Assembly (NCBI GenBank): GCA_944384655.1
Contig: CALWUF010000062.1
Location: 1-39,532 of the forward strand
Direction of reading: 5' to 3'
DNA length: 39,532 bases
DNA from: an uncultured Butyricicoccus sp.
GTDB taxonomy: Bacteria; Bacillota; Clostridia; Oscillospirales; Butyricicoccaceae
Shown piece by piece: positions 32,971 through 39,532 of this stretch. Each line of letters begins with the position of its first letter. The first letter of the stretch is position 1. The position numbers were made by a program, and so were the translations under genes. The notes below the pieces were generated by a model. It worked only from the letters and a program-made list of their open reading frames with translations, was not told the DNA's origin and did not search any database.

Positions 32971-35326
32971 TGACGTTGTCCTCCTCCGTCACCTTGGCGG
33001 TCTTTTTGCGGGTGGCGCGTTTTTTCGGCGCCTGTTCCCCGTCAGCCGTTTCCGCTTTTTTTGTGGTCCTGCGCGTCGCTGTCTTCTTTGCCGTGGTCTT
33101 TTTCGCCGCTGTTTTTCGGGTCGTCTTTTTCTTGGGCGCTTCCGCTGCCTCTTCTACAGGCTGTGAACCCGTTTCACCCGCAGCGGCTGCCTCCGCTTCC
33201 TTCTGCGCCTTGGTCTTGCGCGGCGTGCGTTTGCTGACGAACTTTTTGTATTCGCAGCCGTCTTTGTAACAGACCAGATGTGTCTCACCGGTCTCACGGT
33301 CATAATGGCGGAACAGCGCGGAGCCGCATTCCGGGCATTCCTCTTTGGTCGTCTTATCCCACGTCATAAACGTACAATCCGGATAATTGCTGCATCCCAA
33401 ATAGGGAAATCCACGTTTGGATTTTCGCCCAATGATCTGACCGCCGCACTTGGGGCAGGCAATGCCGGTTTCTTCGACAATCGGCTTGGTAAACTTGCAT
33501 TCCGGATAGCCCGGGCACGCGAGGAATTTACCAAACCGTCCGGACTTGATGACCATCTTGCGCCCGCACTGCTCACAGATGACGTCCGTCTCTTCATCCT
33601 TGATTTTGATGCGCTGACCTTCCAGATCTTTTTCCGCCTTTTCCAATGCGGCTTCAAAATCGCCATAAAACCGGCGCAGCACTTCGACATAACTCAGCTT
33701 GCCCTTTTCGACCTCATCCAGCTCATCTTCCATATGCGCGGTAAAGGTCAGGTCAGCGACCGACGTAAATTTATCCACGAGAAGTTCCGTGACGCCTTCG
33801 CCAAGCGGCGTCGGGCGCAGGCTGCGCCCCTCCTTGACCACATAATCGCGCGCAAGAATGGTAGAAATGGTTGGGGCATAGGTAGACGGGCGTCCAATCC
33901 CTTTTTCTTCCATCGCTTTGATGAGCGATGCCTCCGTGTAACGGGCGGGCGGCTGCGTAAAATGTTGTGCGGGCGTCAGTTTTCTGCAATCCAGCGTATC
34001 GCCTTCATTGAAATCAGGCAACGGTTTGCCGGAAGCTGTATCACTCTGCTTTGCATCATCTGTCGATTCTTCATAGACCGCAGTAAAACCGGGGAATGCC
34101 ACTTTATACCCGCTTGCCCGGAACACATAGCCCTCTGACAAAACATCAGCGGAAACGGTATCCAACACCGCTTCTGCCATCTGGCAGGCAACAAAGCGGC
34201 TCCAGATCAGCTTATACAGCTTATGCTGTTCTTCTGTCAGATACGGGTGCAGATCGTCCGGCGTCATCATAACATTGGTCGGGCGAATGGCTTCATGTGC
34301 ATCCTGTGCGCCGTTTTTGGTGCGGAATACGCGTTTTTTGTCCGGATAATACTGCGCCCCATAACGCTCCAAAATAAATTGTCTGGCAGCTTCCGTCGCT
34401 TCGTCAGACAGGCGCAGCGAATCGGTGCGCATGTAGGTAATCAAACCGGTCAAACCCTGCTCACCGATTTCAATGCCTTCATACAGTTGCTGTGCAACTG
34501 CCATGGTACGGCGCGGCGTCATGCCCAGCTTGCGGCTGGCCTCCTGCTGTAACGTCGATGTGATAAAGGGAGGCGCAGGGTTTTTGCGTTTTTTGCCCCG
34601 GCGCACCTTGCCTACCCTAAATGGCTTGCCGGTGACTGCCTCGACAATGGTATGGGTCTGTTCTTCCGTCTTCAGCTCGACTTTGCCGGATGCATCGCCA
34701 TAAAACGACGCGGTAAACGCACCGCCTGCCTGCGTAACCAGTTCCGCTTCCAGCGACCAGTATTCTTCGGGTACAAAGGCACGGATTTCCTTTTCACGGT
34801 CAACGACCATGCGCGTTGCGACCGATTGGACACGTCCCGCAGACAGACCTCGTTTGACCTTGCGCCACAAAAACGGGGACAACTGATAACCGACAATGCG
34901 GTCGAGAATCCGGCGCGCCTGTTGTGCATCGACCAAATCGAGATCGATATCACGCGGATGGGCGATGCCGTCCTGTACCGCACGCTTGGTAATTTCATTG
35001 AATGTGACCCGTTTGGAACGCTGGTCACCCAAATACAACATCTCTTTCAGATGCCAGGAAATGGCTTCGCCTTCGCGGTCCGGGTCGGTTGCGAGATAGA
35101 CAAAATCGCTTTCCTCCGCCGCGTCGCGCAATTCATTGATGATTTTATCCTTGCCTTCAATCGGGATATATTCCGGACGGAAATCGTGTTCGATATCCAC
35201 GCCCATCGTCTTTGCCGGCAAGTCGCGCAGATGTCCCATCGATGCCTTGACTACATAATCTGTGCCGAGGTATTTTCCAATGGTCTTTGCCTTCGCCGGG
35301 GACTCCACAATGACAAGTTTTGACAT
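32960..35326 (-). CDS. topA: DNA topoisomerase I
   Basis: 788 aa type IA enzyme. It has TOPRIM E8 in VIVESPAKAKTI and D81-P-D-R-E-G-E, and the catalytic Y298 in GLITYMRTDSLRL. Three C-terminal zinc modules follow: C-x2-C...C-x5-C in CEQCGRKM and CPGYPEC, then CPKCGGQII and CSNYPDC, then CPECGSAL and CYKDGC. After residue about 700 comes a lysine/threonine/alanine-rich tail with repeated KKTTAKKTA- and KKRATRKKTA-type units, resembling histone H1 ends, then a short acidic end (EEDNVNAE). It relaxes negative supercoils. AGGAGG precedes the ATG by 6 nt. The tail is much more basic than in Bacillus TopA and probably holds DNA non-specifically. Confidence 0.97.
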   Translation of the reverse strand: MSKLVIVESPAKAKTIGKYLGTDYVVKASMGHLRDLPAKTMGVDIEHDFRPEYIPIEGKDKIINELRDAAEESDFVYLATDPDREGEAISWHLKEMLYLGDQRSKRVTFNEITKRAVQDGIAHPRDIDLDLVDAQQARRILDRIVGYQLSPFLWRKVKRGLSAGRVQSVATRMVVDREKEIRAFVPEEYWSLEAELVTQAGGAFTASFYGDASGKVELKTEEQTHTIVEAVTGKPFRVGKVRRGKKRKNPAPPFITSTLQQEASRKLGMTPRRTMAVAQQLYEGIEIGEQGLTGLITYMRTDSLRLSDEATEAARQFILERYGAQYYPDKKRVFRTKNGAQDAHEAIRPTNVMMTPDDLHPYLTEEQHKLYKLIWSRFVACQMAEAVLDTVSADVLSEGYVFRASGYKVAFPGFTAVYEESTDDAKQSDTASGKPLPDFNEGDTLDCRKLTPAQHFTQPPARYTEASLIKAMEEKGIGRPSTYAPTISTILARDYVVKEGRSLRPTPLGEGVTELLVDKFTSVADLTFTAHMEDELDEVEKGKLSYVEVLRRFYGDFEAALEKAEKDLEGQRIKIKDEETDVICEQCGRKMVIKSGRFGKFLACPGYPECKFTKPIVEETGIACPKCGGQIIGRKSKRGFPYLGCSNYPDCTFMTWDKTTKEECPECGSALFRHYDRETGETHLVCYKDGCEYKKFVSKRTPRKTKAQKEAEAAAAGETGSQPVEEAAEAPKKKTTRKTAAKKTTAKKTATRRTTKKAETADGEQAPKKRATRKKTAKVTEEDNVNAE

Positions 35327-35428
35327 GTCTTCCTCCTGTTTGGTGCTTTGCGCGCAGAACCATCCTGCGCCCGATGCACACCATGTTTCAAAAAATCTAT
35401 TCGATCAAAATATACGTGTTTTCTATCG

Positions 35429-36601
35429 TTATAGTTGTACATCATCCGCCGCACAGTAGCCTTCGCCGGTGCGGACGACATATGCACCGACTTCGAGCAT
35501 CGTCAGCGCTGTCAGCACCTCGGCAGCGGACAATCCCGTCTGTTCAACCACACGGTCCACCGTATGGCTGCCGCTGCGCACTGCGCGCCAGACGGCGCAT
35601 TCCAACGCCGAACCTGTGAGCGTGCGCATTTCATGCGGCGCTGAGATGGCAGGCGGACAGTCTGCTGCCAGCTTCCGTTCCGGCACGTTCTCCGGCTGTA
35701 CCAGTCCGATCGGTACCAGATGTGTGCGGCTGTATTCGTAATGCGACAGGATGTCTGACGGGGACTGCACCAGTTCCGCACCGCCCTGACGGATGAGTGC
35801 ATTGCATCCCGCACTGTTTGGGCGGTTGACGTCGCCCGGGACGGCAAACACATCCCGCCCCTGTTCGAGCGCAAGATCCGCAGAGATCCGTGCGCCGGAT
35901 TTCTGCGGTGCCTCTACCACCAGTGTGCCCCGGCTCATGCCGGTTATGATGCGGTTGCGCATCGGAAAATGCCAGCCATCTGGCTCCGCACCGGGTGGAT
36001 ATTCACTGATGACAGCGCCGCGTGAAAGAATATCATGCATCAACCGTTTGTTCTCACTCGGATAACAAACATCCACACCGCAGCCAAATACAGCAATGGT
36101 CTCACAACCTGCGTCGAGTGCAGCGCGATTTGCTTCGCTGTCAATCCCCGCTGCCATGCCGGAGACAATCAGGCAGCCATTCTGCGCCAATGTACCGGCA
36201 AAATACCGTGCGGCATGTCTGCCATACGGTGTTGCTTTGCGCGTACCCACAACGGAAATGGTCAATCGATCCCGCATATCGGGCAGATTCCCGCGCACAT
36301 ACAACAGGATCGGCGGATTTGCGATCTCCCGCAGCAACGGCGGATATGCCGCATCGGTCAGCGCAAGCACCGTGATATTTTTCCGCACACAATCCTCCCA
36401 GATCCGCTGTGCATAGGACAGGTCTTTGTCTGCCAGATATTCCAGCCGGCGTTTTGTCATGGAGGCCGCAGCGGCAAGCGAGTCCCGTGGTGCGCGCCAG
36501 ATTTCCTCCGGCGAGCCGAACGCCTCCAGCAGCCGGGGTCCGAGTGCGGACCCCGCGCCCAACCGCTCTGCAAGCCAGATCCAACCAACCTCCGGTGTCA
36601 T
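35429..36601 (-). CDS. dprA: DNA-processing protein DprA
   Basis: 390 aa. A SAM-like helical domain at about 1-70 precedes the Rossmann-type DprA core (about 90-300), with SVVGTRKATPYGRHAARYFA, VSGMAAGIDSEANRAALD and GCGVDVCYPSENKRL. A C-terminal winged-helix domain (about 325-390, GSALECAVWRAV...GLSAAEVLTALTMLEVGAYV) is present. It loads RecA on incoming single-stranded DNA during transformation. The start ATG overlaps the trmH stop by four bases, and the gene lies directly upstream of topA, a standard Firmicutes pair. Confidence 0.96.
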   Translation of the reverse strand: MTPEVGWIWLAERLGAGSALGPRLLEAFGSPEEIWRAPRDSLAAAASMTKRRLEYLADKDLSYAQRIWEDCVRKNITVLALTDAAYPPLLREIANPPILLYVRGNLPDMRDRLTISVVGTRKATPYGRHAARYFAGTLAQNGCLIVSGMAAGIDSEANRAALDAGCETIAVFGCGVDVCYPSENKRLMHDILSRGAVISEYPPGAEPDGWHFPMRNRIITGMSRGTLVVEAPQKSGARISADLALEQGRDVFAVPGDVNRPNSAGCNALIRQGGAELVQSPSDILSHYEYSRTHLVPIGLVQPENVPERKLAADCPPAISAPHEMRTLTGSALECAVWRAVRSGSHTVDRVVEQTGLSAAEVLTALTMLEVGAYVVRTGEGYCAADDVQL

Positions 36602-37386
36602 CGTGCCTCGCCTCTGCTCATTTCGTACATAATGATGGACGCCGCCACCGAAGCGTTGAGCGACTCGGCACGACCTTCCATCGGGATAATCATCTGTCTG
36701 TCGCTGAGGGCAAGCGCTTTTTTGGAAACGCCCCGTCCCTCATTGCCGATGAGGACTGCCGCCCGGTGTAAACTGACCTGCGTGATGGGCACACTGTCCG
36801 CCCCCAGCGCCGCCGCATACAGCGTCAAACCCTGTTTGCGCACAAACGCAGCGGCTTCTTCCACGCCTGCAACGGCAATGGGCAGGCGGAATACCGCCCC
36901 CATTGTCGCGCGCACAACTTTCGGCGATGTCGGATCGGCACAGCCTTCGCATAAAATGATACCATCGAGGGCAAAGGCGTCCGCCGTTCGCATGATTGTA
37001 CCCAGATTCCCGGGATCCTGCAACCCTTCCAGCACCATCAAGCGGTGTGAACCTGCGAGCGAATGCAATGCCGTGACCGGACGCGTACAGGAAAAAACCA
37101 CGCCCTGCGGCGTTTTCACATTGGATACTTTTTTCAGAAGTGCCGGCGGACAACTGTACAATTTGGCACCCATCTGTTGCGCATGGTGCAGAACAGATGT
37201 CGAAACCGACGCATCATCCGCCACCAGCACGGCATGTATGGCAATGCCGCTCGACAACGCTTCTTCCAGCATTTTGCCGCCCTCACACACCATTTCCCCG
37301 GTTTCCAAACGGAATTTCCGGTCGGCGGACAGTTTTACCAGCCGTTTGATGCGTGCATTTTCCCTGCTCTCAATCCGTATGCTCAT
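36598..37386 (-). CDS. TrmH/SpoU-family RNA 2'-O-methyltransferase
   Basis: 262 aa. An N-terminal L30e-like substrate domain (about 1-100) is followed by the knotted SPOUT domain with motif 1 LEGLQDPGNLGTIMRTADAF, motif 2 IGNEGRGVSK and motif 3 IPMEGRAESLNASVAASIIMYEMSR. It methylates the 2'-OH of an rRNA or tRNA nucleotide; RlmB-like action on 23S rRNA is likely but the target cannot be read from sequence. Four-base overlaps join it to ktrA upstream and dprA downstream. Confidence 0.9.
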   Translation of the reverse strand: MSIRIESRENARIKRLVKLSADRKFRLETGEMVCEGGKMLEEALSSGIAIHAVLVADDASVSTSVLHHAQQMGAKLYSCPPALLKKVSNVKTPQGVVFSCTRPVTALHSLAGSHRLMVLEGLQDPGNLGTIMRTADAFALDGIILCEGCADPTSPKVVRATMGAVFRLPIAVAGVEEAAAFVRKQGLTLYAAALGADSVPITQVSLHRAAVLIGNEGRGVSKKALALSDRQMIIPMEGRAESLNASVAASIIMYEMSRGEAR

Positions 37387-38033
37387 GGCTGACGCTCCAG
37401 TTTTTCAATTTTTTTGCTTTCACCGGCCACAATCAGGATATCTTGTTCGCGGAATACATAATCCGCCTGAGGGGAGACCAGAACCTCCGTACTGCTGCGG
37501 CGCACTGCCAGTACATTGACGCCAAAACGCGGGCGCACACCGACACCTTCCAATGTCTGTCCTGCCCACGACTGTGGCAGCGGCAGCTCCACAATCGCAA
37601 AATCCGGCGCCAGCTCGATAAAGTCAAGCGCACGGCGGGAAGAGATGGTCTGTGCCAGGCGGCAGCCCATATCATATTCCGGGAAAATGACACGGTCTGC
37701 ACCGATCAGCTTGAGCATCTTGCTGTGTTGGCTGGAACGTACCTTTGCAATGACATATTTTGCGCCCAGTTCCTTGAGCATCAGTGTAATCATCATGCTA
37801 TCTTCAATGTTGGTCATGCAGACGATTACGCTATCAAAATTGCGCACGCCGATTGATTCCAGGACGGCTTCATCCTTGGCGTCTGCAATAATGGTATGCG
37901 TCACGGTTTCCGCAACCGCCTGCGCGGCAGTTTCATTGCTGTCAATCGCCAACACCTCATGTCCGCGCGCATATAATTCTTCGGCAACCGCTGTGCCGAA
38001 GCTGCCTAGCCCGATCACAATAAATGATTTCAT
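37383..38033 (-). CDS. ktrA: Potassium uptake regulatory subunit KtrA (RCK domains)
   Basis: 216 aa from the ATG at 38033 (MKSFIVIGLGSFGTAVAEELY), 5 nt after TAGGAG; the longer frame would overlap ktrB. It has a nucleotide-binding RCK_N domain with the GLGSFG Rossmann loop and acidic D at the end of strand 2 (LAIDSNE), then an RCK_C domain from about 140 (VELPLPQSWAGQTLEGVG...). It is a single-module TrkA/KtrA, binding ATP/ADP or NAD(H) to gate KtrB. It lies 8 nt after ktrB. Confidence 0.93.
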   Translation of the reverse strand: MKSFIVIGLGSFGTAVAEELYARGHEVLAIDSNETAAQAVAETVTHTIIADAKDEAVLESIGVRNFDSVIVCMTNIEDSMMITLMLKELGAKYVIAKVRSSQHSKMLKLIGADRVIFPEYDMGCRLAQTISSRRALDFIELAPDFAIVELPLPQSWAGQTLEGVGVRPRFGVNVLAVRRSSTEVLVSPQADYVFREQDILIVAGESKKIEKLERQP

Positions 38034-38041
38034 GTCTACTC

Positions 38042-39433
38042 CTATCCTATCATGATGCGACCTTCCGGATACCGTATCTTCGGTTCCATGACACGCCGCG
38101 ACAATACAGCGACACCCATCGTCAGAATGCCGATACGGCCGAGATACATTTCCAAAATCAGCCACAGTTTGGAAGCTGTGCCCAGTGTGGGCGTCAGGTT
38201 TTGTGAAAGCCCTGTCGTGCTGAACGCAGATACCGTTTCATACAGCGCCCGCTCTGCGGCAACGCCGTCGAACGTACACAGCAACAGTGTGCCAACAAAA
38301 ACCAATACAACCGCCGCCATACAAACCGTCAGCGCATGCAGTACGGTGCGGCTGTCCAATCTGCGGTGAAATACGGCAATATCCCGCCTGCCGCGCAACA
38401 CGCTCACCGCAGCCAGCACAATCATCGCTGCCGATGTCGTCTTGATACCACCTGCTGTTGAACCAGGTGAACCGCCAATGAACATCAACAGCATACTGAC
38501 AATAACAGATGAACCGTTCATCGCCTGTTGATCGATGGTATTAAATCCTGCTGTGCGGCATGTGGTGGCTTGAAACAGCGACGCCATCGCACGCTGTCCA
38601 GTCGTCAACCCGCCCATCGTCTGCGGATTTTCGCTCTCCAGGCAGAAAAACAATACACTGCCGCCCGCCAACAGAATGGCAGTCGTGACCAATACCAATC
38701 GGGTGTGCACAGACAACTGATGCCACCGGTGATGATGCAGCAAATCATGCCAGACCAAAAAGCCCAAACCGCCCATGACAATCAACACAATCACAACGCC
38801 GTTGACCAATGGATCTGTCACATATCCAGACAGATTGACAAACGCCTGCTCCTCTCCCATCAGGTCAAAGCCCGCGTTACAGAATGCAGATACCGAATGG
38901 AACACACTCTTCCCAATGCCTTTCCACAATCCAAACTGCGGGATAAAACGGATGGAAAGCAACACTGCGCCCACGCCCTCGACCGCAAGTGTAAATAAAA
39001 TGACGCCTTTTGTCAAACGCACAATGCCTGCAAGATCCGAAACACTGAGCGAGGCGGACATTTCCAACCGCTCACGCATGGTAATGGTTCGGTGCGTAAA
39101 AAAAGATACCAACGCTGCAACCGACATAATGCCCAGACCACCGATCTGGATCAGGCATAAAATGACTGCCTGACCGAATACAGACCAGTGTTGATAGGTG
39201 TCCACAACAGCCAGTCCGGTCACACAAGTGGCGGAAGTCGCCGTAAACAGGCAGTCTACCAACGGCGTCATTTGTCCGCTGCGCGCCGAAACCGGCAAAT
39301 GCAGCAACCATGCACCCAACACAATGACCGCCAGAAATCCCAGCATAATCACACGTCCGGGGCGCACGGCGCGGGGGTGTGGGCTGTGGGCATGCGCAAT
39401 GTGTCGATACGACGGATGATCCTGTTTTGCCAT
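38042..39433 (-). CDS. ktrB: Potassium uptake membrane subunit KtrB (TrkH family)
   Basis: 463 aa from the ATG at 39433 (MAKQDHPSYRH); a TTG at 39454 is an alternative. About 8-10 membrane helices form four selectivity-filter loops: TATSATCVTGLAVVDT, SAFCNAGFDL, TTCRTAGFNTID and SAFSTTGLSQ. It is the sodium- or proton-coupled potassium channel-like subunit of the Ktr system. A ribosome site AAGGTG lies 8 nt upstream. It begins the ktrB-ktrA-trmH-dprA operon. Confidence 0.94.
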   Translation of the reverse strand: MAKQDHPSYRHIAHAHSPHPRAVRPGRVIMLGFLAVIVLGAWLLHLPVSARSGQMTPLVDCLFTATSATCVTGLAVVDTYQHWSVFGQAVILCLIQIGGLGIMSVAALVSFFTHRTITMRERLEMSASLSVSDLAGIVRLTKGVILFTLAVEGVGAVLLSIRFIPQFGLWKGIGKSVFHSVSAFCNAGFDLMGEEQAFVNLSGYVTDPLVNGVVIVLIVMGGLGFLVWHDLLHHHRWHQLSVHTRLVLVTTAILLAGGSVLFFCLESENPQTMGGLTTGQRAMASLFQATTCRTAGFNTIDQQAMNGSSVIVSMLLMFIGGSPGSTAGGIKTTSAAMIVLAAVSVLRGRRDIAVFHRRLDSRTVLHALTVCMAAVVLVFVGTLLLCTFDGVAAERALYETVSAFSTTGLSQNLTPTLGTASKLWLILEMYLGRIGILTMGVAVLSRRVMEPKIRYPEGRIMIG

Positions 39434-39456
39434 GATCCTTTCACCTTCTTTCAAGG

Positions 39457-39494
39457 GTAAAAGCCTGAACAGCTAAAAATGCTGCTCAGGCTTT
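39457..39494 (-). terminator. Terminator upstream of ktrB
   Basis: A 9-bp stem AAAGCCTGA/TCAGGCTTT plus an inner CAGC/GCTG pair, followed by TTTTA on the minus strand. It probably ends the gene to the right that leaves the window. Confidence 0.6.
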
Positions 39495-39510
39495 GCCTGA
39501 TTTCAGTTAG

Positions 39511-39532
39511 TCAAGCGGCTTCATCGTCGGGA
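39511..39532 (-). other. End of a minus-strand gene leaving the right edge (frame undecided)
   Basis: About 20 bases remain before the terminator. Two minus frames stay open to the edge: one ends in TGA at 39513 (last residues PDDEAA), the other in TAA at 39509 (PTMKPLD). The acidic ending is more typical of a protein C-terminus. No more can be said. Confidence 0.3.

Noticed and set aside
33000..33170. Tandem DNA repeats in the 3' end of topA
   Set aside because: The repetition is explained by the lysine/alanine/threonine-rich protein tail; units vary in sequence and length.

Overview
The window looks like a piece of core chromosome from a spore-forming Clostridia bacterium, most likely in the Oscillospirales (a family such as Butyricicoccaceae is only a guess). 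The signs are dipicolinate synthase (dpaA/dpaB), SpoVT, strong AGGAGG ribosome binding sites, frequent GTG/TTG starts, SLH-anchored surface proteins, an AcpP-Rnc-Smc-FtsY block, and a KtrA/KtrB potassium transporter. Nearly everything lies on the minus strand; the plus-strand exceptions are spoVT, an initiator tRNA and mnmA.

Left accessory part (1-5800). Position 1 sits inside what looks like the left end of an IS200/IS605-type element that reads out of the window. Next come a 51-residue orphan gene and two tandem secreted SLH-glycerophosphodiesterases. After a 3'-truncated nitroreductase comes a HaeIII-like (GGCC) type II restriction-modification pair with its own promoter.

Sporulation and small-gene part (5800-16700). 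This holds spoVT, tRNA-fMet, two tandem MgtC/SapB membrane proteins behind a leader with a possible attenuator, dpaA-dpaB, mnmA in divergent orientation, and a divergent topoisomerase IV-like pair. Two tiny membrane-protein genes follow. Between the small genes and rpsU lies an apparently unannotated structured RNA of about 185 nt with its own terminator, roughly the size and rod shape of 6S RNA. It is the observation I would follow up first.

Housekeeping part (16700-39532). Tightly packed operons with many 4-nt ATGA/GTGA overlaps. Read in the direction of transcription (right to left) they are: ktrB-ktrA-trmH-dprA, topA-trmFO-plsX-acpP-rnc-radical SAM, smc-ftsY-rph-rdgB-yhbY-nadD-yqeK-LCP-rsfS-leuS, then rpsU. 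Together they cover potassium uptake, DNA topology and uptake processing, tRNA/rRNA modification, fatty-acid and phospholipid initiation, chromosome condensation, membrane targeting, NAD synthesis, cell-wall polymer attachment and translation.

No CRISPR array, prophage or complete transposon is visible. All family assignments come from reading motifs; no database search was run.
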